The notes beneath the pieces were generated by a model. The model saw only the letters and a program-made list of their open reading frames with translations, was not told the DNA's origin and searched no databases. A stretch of 64,000 nt of DNA, taken from positions 59,895 to 123,894 of the forward strand of contig NW_005434591.1 in the NCBI RefSeq assembly GCF_000315625.1. The letters run 5' to 3'. Below are positions 10,540-21,570 of the stretch, in pieces. The translations under genes and the position numbers were made by a program. This DNA comes from Guillardia theta CCMP2712. Its lineage: Eukaryota > Cryptophyceae > Pyrenomonadales > Geminigeraceae. Within the stretch, counting starts at the first letter, position 1; each line of letters opens with the position of its first letter.

Positions 10540-12151
10540 ATGAGAGCAGAGAAAGTTAGAATTTCCTCGCTTTTCGTCAGTCTAATCCTTCACCATCACT
10601 CTGCAATTCATGAGCGAACTCTTTTCGCACATAAAAGCTACCGGTTCTTGAACCAGGGCTACTTCTCGAATCCGCGACTGCAACATCTGCCGTCCTCGTC
10701 ACAGATCCCAGCCAGCGGCCGCATCCAGCTTAGCCCGCTCATCGTACCCTCTCGCCAAAGACGTGAGGAAAAAACCATTCTCCTGATGGGGAAGTCAAGA
10801 GCAAAGTCTGAACCACAACCTTCCGATTCTCGCCCTTTGATAGTGTTTCCCGGAGGTATCTGCTTTCCTTCCCGCTGAGTGAATCCTCAAATGCTCTACG
10901 TGCTGCACAGGAGGAATATACTTCTGGTGGCAAGCAGGGGTTGTTCAAGGCCTGCAGAAAAGGATCAATGTTGACTCCTTCGACTTCACTGGAGCCTCCG
11001 CGGGCTCTCTGAGCGCAGTGTTTGCAGCCTGCGGTGTCGACATGATGCAAGCGTTTCATCTAGCGCAGAAGTGAGCTTTCTTACTCTTTTCTAGCAGTGC
11101 TGTTGTTTGTTTGTTTTGTTTGTTTTGTTTGTTTTGTTTATTTTGCTGTTTTGTTGTTTTGTTGTTTACTTCATGAGCACTTCTGCTACATTCATTTCGG
11201 TCCTCCGCATCGAGACATCTCCTTAGCTTCCCTGGACCCATTGCCTGTAACGCTGATTTGCACAGGCTGGCGGAAGAAAAGAACGTGTGGACGAGGAAGG
11301 AGGGGCTGGCGGGGATATGGGGCGACATGATCTACCAGTGGCTGGACGAGCTCCTGCCGGAGAACGCGGCTGAGATCTGCACAGACCGAGTAGACATGGT
11401 TGGATTGTCCTGCTCTTGATGCTCATGTCATGCCAGGTGGCAGTCTCTGTGACCTCAGTACGGTTGAGCTTCCTCCCCCTCAAGGTGGACAACAAGAGGC
11501 ATTCGGTTGCGTATGAAGATGTTGATGCTCTTGTGATATCAGCGCAAGTCGATCACACGGTTCAAGACAAAGAAGGACCTGATCGAGGCCTGCATGGCCT
11601 CTGTTCATGTCCCCATGTTCCTGGATGGGAAGGTGAGCAAGAGATTGCGAGCACTGCCGGCCTTGAAGCTCCTACGTCTCTCTCTTCAGATGTCTCGATC
11701 GCTCGATGGTGATATCTGCGTCGATGGCTCCATCACGTTTGTGTTGAGAAACAAACCATGGCACTTCAAGCCGCAAGACCGCAAGGTGCGAGGTTGATAC
11801 CCAAAGAATAGCATGTAACATGGAGACGCAGCCGTCCTTGATGATTCACCACCAGGATGACAAGGAGCTCATGGCAAGGAAGTGAGAAATAGATCTTATC
11901 TTGTTCTTGCCTTCGATTCAGTCACTTCCTACAGGTGGAACTTCCTGGAGACCATCTCGCTGGTGCTTGCTTTGCTGTGGTTGCATGCCCTGCTAACATG
12001 ATTCCAGGATCAATTCGAGGAGATGTTTGAGATGGGGCAGGTTGATGCGTTCTACCTACTTTGTATTGCACTGAACGTAGATGTTCAGAAATATGCAGAA
12101 GAGATGATCGACAAGAAGACTCTTGAATCCTTCATACAGGAATACTCATGA
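10540..12151 (+). CDS. Patatin-like phospholipase (PNPLA family), 10 exons
   Basis: Exons: 10540-10855, 10911-11070, 11266-11398, 11437-11484, 11543-11632, 11690-11785, 11856-11881, 11935-11962, 12008-12040, 12089-12151. All are GT-AG and in frame. Splicing creates the patatin oxyanion motif PGGGIYFWWQAG, followed by the nucleophile motif GASAGSLSA (GxSxG). The catalytic Asp sits in CVDGSITF, where DGS replaces the usual DGG/A. Patatin proteins cleave acyl chains from membrane lipids. The start is ambiguous. ATG 10540 gives a hydrophobic leader (ISSLFVSLILHHHSA) that could be a targeting peptide; 10786 would give a leaderless protein; an earlier in-frame ATG is at 10495. The C-terminal KYAEEMIDKKTLESF is helical, as in PNPLA relatives. 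Family call is secure, location inferred. Confidence 0.85.
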
Positions 12152-12325
12152 ACCATCACCTTCCAGCACCAGTTGGGATGTTGGGATAATTCTCGCAAAA
12201 CTTGCCATCTGACTCATTTGAAGATTTTTACAAGTTTCCAGCATAATTCGTTGTTTGTAAAGTAAACTGCAGACTCTAACTTCTCCGCCTGTGTTCTTTG
12301 CCCCTATCAGAAAAACTCAGCTGGA

Positions 12326-13812
12326 TCATAAAGAAACCATCATGATCATGCCCACCTTGTCAGGCTCTTCTTCGTCATTACGATCAAGGTCCAGCAAAAA
12401 TTCTTCTTCTCCATCGTCATTGGTCGTTATTAAGACGTGATCTGACGGTTGAATATTGAGCTCGGCGCCTCTTTCAGAGCACTGATCAGACGAGCAACTG
12501 TTCGGCTCTCTGCAAAAAGGATGAGAGGCAGTCTCTTCACTGCCGTCATGCTGAGCTTGCTCGATGGGCTGCGAGTGTTTCAAGTCTTTGCCATTGTCAA
12601 AAATCTTGTGGTAGTGATCAGGTAAATCGTCTTTTTGCTGCAGGGCAGAAATTCTTGTCAAAGATATCGGCCATGTCAATATCAGGCAGTCAACCTCGAA
12701 CAAGCTTGCGTCCTCCTCTTTCAACAGCAAATCTTCCACATCGTACGTCAGGTTGACATCCTGCAGTGCCCGCAAGAAGTCTTTGCGTTCAAGGACACGC
12801 GAGTCAGAGTATTGTGACCAGCTTTATCTTCTATCACCTTGGAATGTGTTTGTTGAGATCCTTCGTATCGTAACCAACACAAGAGCAAACCCTCCCGGCC
12901 GCAGTCTCCGCAAGATTGTATGTACAAGTGGTTCAACCTGAGAAGTCTTTCAAGGTTCCGGTCAGTTGTAACAATCAGGTCATCCATGTTCCTCCACTTA
13001 CGAAGTAAAGTACGTCACTTGCAACGACTGCTTCGAAGGAATCGTCAACTCCAAGGGCGCTGTGGATGCAGATGCGTAAGAGAAGACCGGAATTCTTCCT
13101 CCCATGTTCACTGACGGAGGGCAGTGCGTTGCAGATGCGATGTCTCCGTTCGACCAATGTCCTGAACACATGTTCAGCCATTCCCCATTCTCCACCACTT
13201 CAACATGTTACGGAGATCCTTGCCAACGTTATCAGGCAGATCCGACTCCCAAACATGTCTGCAGATCGCCAGCCTCTGCTCCTTTGATTCCCAGCAGCTT
13301 TCGTCATCCACCCACGAGCCGATGTCCTTCAAGCCGCAGATGCATCTGCATGGCAAGACAATGCTTCATCTCCATCGTCTTATCTCTGTGCTCCCTCACC
13401 TTCTCAGATCAGTCAATGAAGGAATGCTGCAGTCCGTGAAGGTGCCTGAAAACCTTTACAGTCACCACCACATGCCGCATCCTTTGCCCATCAACAAGCA
13501 GTAAGCACGGCGATGCCTCTTACAGGAAGCGGCTCCAAGCTCAAGCGCTGTCATACCAACCAGCCCAGTCCCGCATCCCAGCTCAAGAACCTGCTTCCCT
13601 GAGACGCTGAAAGTTCCACCGCTCACGTGCTCGTCGAGGTATCGGGCCAACAACAGGCTCCCAGACCAAGTCTTCTTGCCGAGAGCGACATGCCGCTCAG
13701 CTCGGTAGGGGAGATTCACAAGGCAATTTTGAAAGCGTATCGTCCTCAACCTGTAATCGTGCAGCATGCAGCGATCACCCCGACAGCTGTCGAACCTTGT
13801 AAACCAATCCAT
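12326..13812 (-). CDS. FAM86/METTL21-22-like protein methyltransferase
   Basis: Exon 1 is 13812-13524 and exon 2 is 13445-13400; later exons reach the stop at 12326. SAM-binding motif I is QVLELGCGTGLVGMTALELGA, spliced directly to the post-I strand FTDCSIPSL. Downstream come VVASDVLYF (motif with Asp, as in the METTL family), joined after a 64-nt intron to VEPLVHTILRRLRPGGFALV and then FLRALQDVNLTYDVEDLL. This is the class-I protein-lysine methyltransferase group (FAM86, METTL21, METTL22). An acidic C-terminal tail (DDGEEEFLLDLDRNDEEEPD) is unusual. The middle exons, about 13350-13030, could not be placed with confidence because two frames are open there. The substrate cannot be predicted. 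Confidence 0.78.
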
Positions 13813-14847
13813 CAGTTAGCTTCAAAGCCGTCGAGGTAATCTGTTGAAACAGCACCAGCAAGCGACACCCATCTATGTATCAACCAATCACATCACGCAT
13901 AAGTTCATGACAGAGCGAAGAATACGCTGACAATAAAATAATACAGATGAAAACACGCTTCTAAAATAAATTCTTCATGCAGTGTCGTGAAGCTCCCTAC
14001 CATGAAAGCAAAGGCACTATTCATCAGCATCCTCTCAATCTTCATCAGTTTCTGTCACTTCTCGTGATATTGCATTTTCACTCCATTCACTCGCTTTGTT
14101 CTCTCCCCTCCTTGCTCGCAGCTGCTGCGCTTTCTCCGTGCAACGAGCATTATTTTATTCCCCACCTTTGGTAGCATAGGGGGCTTCACCTCAGACCTTA
14201 GGATCATAGTAGCTCCTGGTACAAATGTTTTAGTCAAGGGGAGGGCTAACTAATCCCCTGCAGAGTTTCAGTCCCCCACAACGGGCCGCACAACTGGCGG
14301 CCGGCGGGCACGCTGCCCGGCCGGGTCACGAGCCTACTGTTGTCCTCGTGCTGATCTTTAACTGGCCACTGAGGCGGCGCCGCGCCCTTGCATGACCTAA
14401 AGAGACGGTCTGCTACTGAAATTCGGTGTAACTTCAGACGGGGTACTACTACCCGCAATTTAAAGCTCATATGGGGGGGTCATGAAGAATTGCGGCGGGC
14501 ACGTGGACAAAGGTCGCCGCTAGTCCCTGAAGTCCGTGAGCCCCGGGGAGATGCCGGTCGATGCCTCCGGCTTTAGGTGTCGCCTCGTGACTGACCCCAT
14601 AAAACTATTTTTGTTGCAACCCCCTTTCAAGGTTACCTCGTGACCCCTGTGCCGGGATCCAGAGAACACAACGGTTCGAAACCTATCCTTGTAAGGCTCC
14701 CTCCGACTCCCTGGAGGGATGGAGGGCATCTCCGGATCTTGCTTTTCTGTGCCCCATCCGACACGACGTGCTTCGTTTCCTGTCGCAAACTCAACGCCAC
14801 GGGATCCATCAAGGGTGCAGTAAGAACCGATAGAGTTGTAATCTGCC
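13813..14847. other. Spacer with a GC-rich block
   Basis: 13813-14170 is AT-rich with no exon seen. 14250-14420 and 14480-14660 are GC-rich (GGCGGCCGGCGGGCACG, GAGGCGGCGCCGCGCC) and resemble the GC-rich spacer class, though with less repetition. A GGTTCGAAACC sequence at 14673-14683 mimics a tRNA B-box, but no cloverleaf can be folded around it. Confidence 0.35.
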
Positions 14848-15426
14848 TTGCCATCGTATCCTCGATCCTACAATACGGCAACTGTGAAGAGCAAGGGCTG
14901 GAATTCTTCACAAGCAAGGCAAGGCTTGCTCTCGTGCTTTGGATTTGGAGCAAGCAAAATGATTGCATGTGTCACTGTGGCGACAACAGTTACAGGAGAA
15001 ACTGCGCCAAGCTCCTCAGAATGTGAATTTGCTAATCCATCTTCAAGGAGCCCCGGCTTACTGGTTTCATCTTCATGTTTGCCTTCATCACAATTCGCCA
15101 TACCCGTTTCCACCGACATTGATGGTCCTTCTCACCATAGAATTCCGAGTTCTGAAGTTTCTGCTTCGTCAAGGCGTTCAGACTCATTGCTACCCGTCTC
15201 TCCACGTGAGGGCGTCGACCAGGCACTGCAAATCGCCACGTTAAACATCGATGTTGCCAAATTCAACACTTTTTCTGCTCGTTCAAAGAAGCACTTGTTG
15301 GCCCTTGCAAACTCCATCAACTACATGACTAAATTGCAAGAAGTGGAGGGTGGAAGTGTTGATGGCAAGCCCCTTCCATGCGTCTCTGCAGGAATTGCTC
15401 ATAGAACGTCACGTCACATGCCTTGA
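14848..15426 (+). CDS. Unknown protein, paralogue A of a convergent pair
   Basis: A 192-codon frame ending in TGA at 15424-15426. The N-terminal half is Ser/Pro/Thr-rich and of low certainty; the real start could be a later ATG or a spliced exon. The C-terminal 80 residues look genuinely coding (VDQALQIATLNIDVAKFNTF, then SKKHLLALANSINYM). It ends with the motif EGGSVDGKPLPCV. The same arrangement, with 20 of 42 residues identical, is found in the gene at 15674-16060 on the opposite strand. The stop codons face each other across about 250 bp. No known domain is recognised. Confidence 0.6.
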   Translation: MPSYPRSYNTATVKSKGWNSSQARQGLLSCFGFGASKMIACVTVATTVTGETAPSSSECEFANPSSRSPGLLVSSSCLPSSQFAIPVSTDIDGPSHHRIPSSEVSASSRRSDSLLPVSPREGVDQALQIATLNIDVAKFNTFSARSKKHLLALANSINYMTKLQEVEGGSVDGKPLPCVSAGIAHRTSRHMP

Positions 15427-15673
15427 TACCTTAATAGAACATTATTTTTTTGTGAAATGAATACAAACCAGCAATATAGAAAAATTTGCAAAATTCTGAA
15501 TTATCTCTAAGATTGATACGAAACACGAAATCATACTTTTTGGTTTCGATCAGTGTATCAAGTCGTGATAAGCTTGGTTCGGTTTTGCGTTGAACAATAT
15601 GACTGAATTGTGGAAAACGTCTGCATGTTTATTCAATTAATATTAGTACAAGAATACATCATTGTCGATTCAT

Positions 15674-16060
15674 CTACACTGAAACTGCTTTGAAATTCAC
15701 GCACGGCAATTCTTTGCCATCAATGCTGCCCTCATTATCCCTTTGCAAGTTTTCAATGAAAACAATACTATGATGTAGAGCTTGTAGTCTTTTTCTTTGA
15801 TAGGTGGACAAGGTGAAGTTCTTTGAGGTCAAACCCAAACAAAATAGGGCGAATGAAGCTTCTTTTTGCATCTCGGATCCAGCATCATTGTTTATTTGAG
15901 AAGCAATTCCTTTCAGAGAGCACTCGACATGTCCGCTTTTGCATTGAGTTTTAGGGTGAGGGCCTTGATATTCCATGTCAGGGTTGTTTGATCGTTGACA
16001 AACTAATACGCTTGACACTGTGTTCCCCACGTGTTCTTGATCCAATGATGCACTTGGCAT
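15674..16060 (-). CDS. Unknown protein, paralogue B of a convergent pair
   Basis: A 128-codon single-exon frame starting MPSASLDQEHVGNTVSSV. Its C-terminal region reads KNFTLSTYQRKRLQALHHSI, then VFIENLQRDNEGSIDGK, then ELPCV. It aligns without gaps to the C-terminus of the plus-strand gene ending at 15426 (about 48% identity over 42 positions, counted by eye). Conservation of protein sequence between the two copies is good evidence that both frames are translated. No signal peptide, membrane segment or known motif is seen. The CxxxxxxxC pattern (CKSGHVEC) upstream is not obviously shared. Confidence 0.68.
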   Translation of the reverse strand: MPSASLDQEHVGNTVSSVLVCQRSNNPDMEYQGPHPKTQCKSGHVECSLKGIASQINNDAGSEMQKEASFALFCLGLTSKNFTLSTYQRKRLQALHHSIVFIENLQRDNEGSIDGKELPCVNFKAVSV

Positions 16061-17024
16061 TCACGAGCTGATTTAGCAACGAGCAAATTTGCTGATTTCC
16101 TTATCCTTTAGAGTAGCAACTTTTCCCCAAATGTATATCAGTTGTCTTCAGTGCAAAAACCGGATCAGCACTACTAGACAATCTTCCTCGGGACCACAGG
16201 AAAGATACTGCTTGTTTTCCTCACCAACTTTCGGCGGAGTATGTAGAAGTTGGACTTATGTATTTGTTCCCTCCCCGCGCCTTGATAGACACCTGCCCGA
16301 TCCCTTCGACCCCTCTACGGGTCATGGTCACGCCGAATCCCTTGAAGCACAACGATTCACCATAAATAGGAGGGTCGAGAATTTTCGATCACGTCACAGT
16401 TCTTCTGATAGGACGTATTTTGATACACAGGCCCGCAATTTATTTTTTGGTTCCATTTGGTTTGAATCGATTGCTTGCCCTCGCCGTTCCGTGCAGATCA
16501 CGGCCCATATCAGGATACCTTCCTCCGTCACGTGGGAAGCCGCATCTGGAGCAGGAGATTGCAACGTTCCGTATCAACCAGACCTCATGATTGCCTTGAA
16601 AAGCTTTTCTTCCAATCACGTCTTGGTAGCTCAAACTTCGAGATTGCAACGTTTGGAATCCTAGGATCTCATAAAGAGCTCGTTGTTCCCACGCCTTTTG
16701 TTACTGCATTGCGCATCACTACCCCACCCCACCCATAATTTCAAAGGTTCACCCTACCCTACCGATTCCCCTGAATTGTCTCTGGATTTCTAATGAGACT
16801 GTATACCCACCCTATTGATAAGACAGTTTGACAACCCCACCCCCTGATTGTCAACATCATTACCCCGACCCTTCCCCCCTTGACTTCTTCGTTTCGTTGC
16901 GCGAAGGCCGCTCGGCTACTTGAATTCCCCCCCCCCCATTCCCCCCTGCCGTATTCTCATACTTCCCCAAACACATTCCCTCCTCTTGTTTGCTTCTTTG
17001 TGCTCCTCATCTCTGGATCCCGCC
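16061..17024. other. Spacer with C-rich CCCTACC tract
   Basis: 16089-16660 has an open frame on the plus strand with no recognisable domain and non-coding-like composition; I do not call it. 16715-16960 is rich in CACCCTACCC and runs of C (up to nine), the recurring spacer class, and lies directly upstream of the gene at 17025. Confidence 0.35.
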
Positions 17025-18275
17025 ATGACGGCAGATAACCTGAGTGAGGAGCTTACATCTGCTTTCCTGAGCTACTCCTCCCCGCGCTCTTCTCCCAGGG
17101 GCATGGCAAACGACGACAAGAGCAGCCACACTGATCATTTCAGCAAGAACCCTCGCGTTCCCTCTCCAACCTCGCGCCCCGGGAGGGCTTCCCCCCCTCG
17201 AAACATCTCGCCGACCAACTCGTCGAGCCGAATGGGCTCAGCTGGCGCAAGCAGCTTTACGCGTGCAAGGAGCTCCTCCCTCCCCACGACCACCACAAGA
17301 CGGATAACTTCGCCTTCCTCTGCTCCTCGTCTAAACACCCAGTCTCGAGATCCAGGAGCCAAGGGGCTGCGTCGAGGCTCCGAGAGCGCACGACCAGAGA
17401 TACCCTGGCTCGTGCTGCCAACCCCTCAATTGCCAACGGGCTCCTGCCTGACTTCACATCGTTGGGCAGGTCGTGAGCCTTGTGCCAAGCCAGCCGCGAA
17501 GAGTCCCTTGACAAGTCTGAAACTCTACACGATCTCGGAGAGCCTTCCTGCAGTGTTCGTCTCGCCTTCCACGTCGCCAAAGTATTCCAGCGGAGCAGGG
17601 CAGACTGACAGCAAGAGTTGGAAGGCACGGTATGGCCGTACAGTTGGATCAAGGAACCATTCTTCCTCTAAGTCTTCATCCTGCTTGTCCTCTAGCTTGC
17701 AAGGGCATCGGGCGTGCAAGGAGTTCCAATTGGCATACCACGAACGGCGATCAACTGGCAAGATGTACATGAGAGGGATGCTTGACGTCAGGAGCAGCCT
17801 TGCCGACTCGCAAGTAATGAGTGTCTGGGGGAAGATAGAAGACGGCATCGCGCAAGACAGCAGGAGGAGGCTGAACCTGTTCGCCAATGATACTTACACA
17901 ACTCCTATCTACTCCATCGCGCTCCCTTCTGTCTCCGTGGTCCTGGTTCCTGACAAAGCCCTGTCGTTTGCGATGCATATCAGCAATGAATCTGGGACAG
18001 AGTCGAATGGAGTCTGGATAACAGCGCCATCCAGCACATTTCGCCTTAGATGGCTGCTGGCATTGGAGGAGGCAGGGGCAAGAATCATCACAGAGACATT
18101 CGATGATGAAGGAGTGGATTGTGACAACGGGAAGATGGTGGAGCAGGTACTGGCCCTCCGTGTCTCAGGGAGAACTGCCGAAGCGCTAGACTTAGAAGCC
18201 CCCTACTCCTTTCCACGCTATCTTCGCTATTTCAACTGGCAGAGCCTGTTCTCGTCCTTCGTTCAAATGAGCTGA
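17025..18275 (+). CDS. Ser-rich protein with C-terminal PH domain, 416 aa
   Basis: Single exon from ATG 17025 (context CGCCATGA) to a TGA at 18273-18275, with AATAAA-like sequence 14 nt later. Residues 1 to about 240 are disordered and very rich in Ser, Pro, Thr and Arg (SSPRSSPRG, PRVPSPTSRPGRASPP), typical of phosphorylated tails. From about residue 250 a PH-type domain follows: KMYMRGMLDVRSS, VWGKIEDG, RRRLNLFAND, SNGVWITAPSSTFRLRW and a closing helix LLALEEAGARI with the invariant Trp. The protein ends shortly after. It is distantly similar in the PH helix to the gene at 8548-9222. Role probably membrane or phosphoinositide signalling; ligand unknown. Confidence 0.78.
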   Translation: MTADNLSEELTSAFLSYSSPRSSPRGMANDDKSSHTDHFSKNPRVPSPTSRPGRASPPRNISPTNSSSRMGSAGASSFTRARSSSLPTTTTRRITSPSSAPRLNTQSRDPGAKGLRRGSESARPEIPWLVLPTPQLPTGSCLTSHRWAGREPCAKPAAKSPLTSLKLYTISESLPAVFVSPSTSPKYSSGAGQTDSKSWKARYGRTVGSRNHSSSKSSSCLSSSLQGHRACKEFQLAYHERRSTGKMYMRGMLDVRSSLADSQVMSVWGKIEDGIAQDSRRRLNLFANDTYTTPIYSIALPSVSVVLVPDKALSFAMHISNESGTESNGVWITAPSSTFRLRWLLALEEAGARIITETFDDEGVDCDNGKMVEQVLALRVSGRTAEALDLEAPYSFPRYLRYFNWQSLFSSFVQMS

Positions 18276-18371
18276 GTGCTAGTAATAAATCTTTCGTTTT
18301 GATGATTTGTAGCACATCGTTATTTGTACCTTTACTTGCGTGGCAGAAAAGAGGGGAACGTATCTCAACTG

Positions 18372-19721
18372 TCAGATCGTGAAAGAATCCGCCTCAACCT
18401 CGTACTCATCACACGCGCTCAACATTTTCGACCGGCTGATTTTGTTTCCCTTCAAGTCCAACCTCAGAGAACGGCCGCATTCACCCAGCACAGAGACGAG
18501 GATGCGGAATCCTGCGTCGCTGATTTCGTTTCCGCAAAGGTCGAGCTGGGTCAAGCAAGTGGCAGCAGGGAGGACAGAAGCGATAAGGTTGACCCCTCTG
18601 TCCAGCAAGGCGTTCTTGCAAAGATTCAAGCTCTTGAGCATGGGGCATTTGGGTATCATCGACGCTATGTGCTTTGCTCCTTCGGCAAGGAGGGTGTTGT
18701 CCCCAAGGTGTAATGATGTCAGGCATCGGCAACGCGCCAGGCAAGCGCTCAGCTTTTCGATGCCATCGGGCCCGATGCTGTTGCTTCTCAGGTCGATGGC
18801 CTGTAGCGACTCTAGCTTAGGAAGAGCCCCCGCGATTCTCTTGGCTCCTTCTGCCTGCAGCCTCATCAGCATCGCCCGCAATCACAGGAGGAGCGAGCGG
18901 ACCTGAAGATCGTTGCCCTGCAAGTTGAGAAACTCGACATGCTCCAGCTCCGTGAGGGCCCACACGATCTTCGAGCACCCGACAGCGCCGATGCCGTTCT
19001 CAGAGACGTCGAGACTCTGCAAGTTCCTGAGGTGGACGACAGTCTCAGCAAGCCTAACCGCTCCCTTGATCGACATCTGGTTGAAACTCATGACTAACTT
19101 GAGCTCTGGGTGCCATCCTTGCCTCATGCCGGACAGCAGAGCCAACATCATCTTGTGCTGACTCTTGCTGGACAGCTCGATGTCGACACGCTCGCAGTAC
19201 TGTCGGATGTTGGCATGCGCGAGGTCCAGCAGCCCGCACTTCTTCTTCGCCTTCAGCAGAACATGGCGCGACTTGGCAAGTTCGACCCTCAGCTGTCTAC
19301 ATGCCTTCTGACCAGCGATAACGCGATTGGCTGGCCATATTCGGCACAGGAGGTCACATCCTAGAGAGAGAAGGTTTAGAGCACTGGGCTCTCCTCCAAC
19401 CCCCCTGGTGTCTCCACAACACGGCCGATCCTCCTCCTCCCTCGGCATGCTCTCCATGGCCTCGAGGCTGTTGGTCAGAGCGATCAACCGATGCCGCATC
19501 CTCTTGATTTCCTTGCGTCTCGAGGCTTTCTCGAGCTCGTAGAGCAGCTCCTCTATGGAAGCTTCTTCGATCGCTGCTTCTCGCGTCCTCTCCTTGTCAG
19601 CCTGTTCATCCTGCTCGAAATGCATGGATCGTTCGCGCCAGTGTCCCTGGTCCTGGTCCTGGTCCTGCTCCTGCTCCTGCTCCTTCTCCCCGTCAGTTTC
19701 CATCCCGCGCTTGGCGCTCAC
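18372..19721 (-). CDS. Leucine-rich-repeat (RNI type) protein, 2 exons
   Basis: Exons 19721-18903 and 18854-18372, separated by a 48-nt GT-AG intron. The join falls exactly inside an LRR and restores its pattern (NLQGNDLQ to AEGAKRIAGALP). The N-terminus is polar, with EQEQDQDQDQ runs, then a coiled coil. A segment with LSLGCDLLCRIWPANRV, weakly F-box-like, precedes the repeats. At least six ribonuclease-inhibitor-type LRRs follow (LQSLDVSENGIGAVG, LQAIDLRSNSIGPDG, LTSLHLGDNTLLAEG, LKSLNLCKNALLDRG, LTQLDLCGNEISDAG, LRLDLKGNKI). This type mediates protein-protein contacts. A possible F-box/LRR adaptor role is inference. Confidence 0.85.
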
Positions 19722-20070
19722 TGCATTGAATCAAACCCGCCTACCGTAGTACTCCGAGACCTCGAAATTTCAGTGTATTCACTAAAATTATACGATGTGG
19801 ATCGAAATTCTGAGATAGAATCCAAGAGAATTTGAAACCCTGGCAATGCTGTTGAGGTACCGGCATTTTTCATCAGGATCTGATCGGACAAGACGAGCGG
19901 CTTCGGGTTGTGTGTGCGAATTCGAGGAATGAAGCATGAAAGAAGAAGAGAAAGGCTACCTTCATACACAGATTCATCAACGACCAAGAGCAAGATACGG
20001 CGAAAGCACAGCTGAGAATCTCAGCAGAAAGGAGACCAGGAACAAGAGTTGAGAGCTTCATTTAACTTGG

Positions 20071-21570
20071 TCAGGCAGTTCGGAGGAGAGGTGGCATGAT
20101 AGCAAAGAGATCGATGTCTAACTCAACCGGCTCCCTCGGCTTTCCCTTGGCCGTCCCTGTAGGGATGAACCATACCTTCCTCTCCGCCTTGTAGTCCACC
20201 GCTCCTATGGAGAGCGCGTCGAGCTGCATGAAGATGCCATGCTCGGACTCCTTCCACTGCCACTGAGTGCTGCTCTTGTCCCTCCAGACCTGAGAGATGT
20301 GATGAGAGCAGAGATAGAAGCAGGGACGAAGGATAGAAGTAGGGGGGAAGTTGGTTGGAGAGGATGACGGTGGCGGGGGGACAGCTTGAGGACGGGAGGG
20401 GGAGTAGGAGATGGAAGGGTGGGAGAGTCAGAAAGGGGAGACAAAAGAAAGGCCAAGGCCAAAGGGGCAGCAGGATGACCTGAGGGAACGCGACGTTTCT
20501 TTTCTCTGCAATGATAAGGAGGGCGAGGGCCTTGTTGTCCGCGGCGAACGTTCGCAGGAAGTCACAGCACTGGGAGTTGGCCTGGGGGCTGTCGAACCCA
20601 GCTTCGATTCCAATCATCTGCAGCGCCTCTCCCTGCCTCGAGGGCTGCATGTAGACGATAGACTTCACCTCACCTGGCAACCAGCCAACAGTCAGGGAGG
20701 AAGGGAGGGGGGAGGGAGGGGAGGAGAAGATTGTAGAAGGAACCTTGCTGAGAAAACTGAGTGATGACGTTGGTCAGCGAGTCCTTCACGAACTGCTCGA
20801 TGATGGACTCGGAGAAGCCGATGGGCTGGAATGCAACGCTCGTTGTCTCCTTCTCGCTCTCCTTGCTATCTCCTCCAGCCACCAGCCGCAGCCCTGATTT
20901 CTTGTTCTCCTCTTTCTTTCGCTCCCCTTGCTCTGCTGCCCCTGAGTACGGAGTAAGACGGGAAAGTTATGGATATGACCAGAAATATTGAAGAAGATCC
21001 AAACAGAAGAGCAGAGGAGTCGAGAAAGAAAAGAGGCACAAACAAAGTCATGCAATCCGAGACGTAAATCGACATCGGGCTCACTTTTTCGATTCACGTC
21101 ACGTAACAGTGTGGATATCTCCTTGCTTTTAGGCTCTAGCTCAAGTGCCTTGGAAAGGACTTCAGAAGCCTCGTCCCATCTAAAACAACTGTGAGCATCC
21201 CAGAGCTCCCACCAACATCAACATCCGTACTTTCTCAGAGCCGCAAGCGCCGATCCCTTCCTGAAGTACCCCTTCGCCCAGTCAGGTTTGAGGGCGATCG
21301 CCTGTTCTGCATCCTTAATTGCTTTGATCTCCTTTCCCAAGTGAATGAAAGCAGCTGCTCGGTTGCTGCATCATCGTCAAGAAGACACTTAGTGAGCAGT
21401 CAGACAAGGAAGTACCTATAGAGGACGCCGTTGTCAGGATCCGACTTGATGGCCTTGTTGTAAGCTGCTACTGCCTTGACGTAGTCGCCTGCAGCGAAGT
21501 GTTGATTTCCCTCCTTCTTGTGCACTTCATGCTCCGGACAGTCGGTGCCTGAGTTCACGGGTTCCGGCAT
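20071..21570 (-). CDS. TPR-domain protein with unknown C-terminal domain
   Basis: Exon 1 is 21570-21416 (start MPEPVNSGTDCPEHEVHKK). Exon 2 starts at 21365, and splicing gives YSNRAAAFIHLGKEIKAIKD. Tetratricopeptide repeats are evident: KEGNQHFAAGDYVKAVAAYN, KAIKSDPDNGVLYSNRAAAF, AIALKPDWAKGYFRKGSAL, WDEASEVLSKALELEPKSKE. This arrangement is like Hop/STI1-type or co-chaperone TPRs. A Lys/Glu linker follows, then exons with FSESIIEQFVKDSLTNVITQ, GEVKSIVYMQPSRQGEALQM, NKALALLIIAEKRNVAFPQV and a final exon ending in FAIMPPLLRTA before the stop at 20071. I do not recognise this C-terminal region. Internal introns include purine- and pyrimidine-rich stretches near 20300-20480 and 20690-20740. Confidence 0.78.

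Noticed and set aside
14673-14683. GGTTCGAAACC resembling a tRNA B-box
   Set aside because: The flanking bases do not pair into a T arm, and no acceptor stem or A-box is found.
16089-16664. 191-codon plus-strand frame
   Set aside because: No recognisable motif, mixed composition, overlapping open frames on the other strand and no splice evidence.
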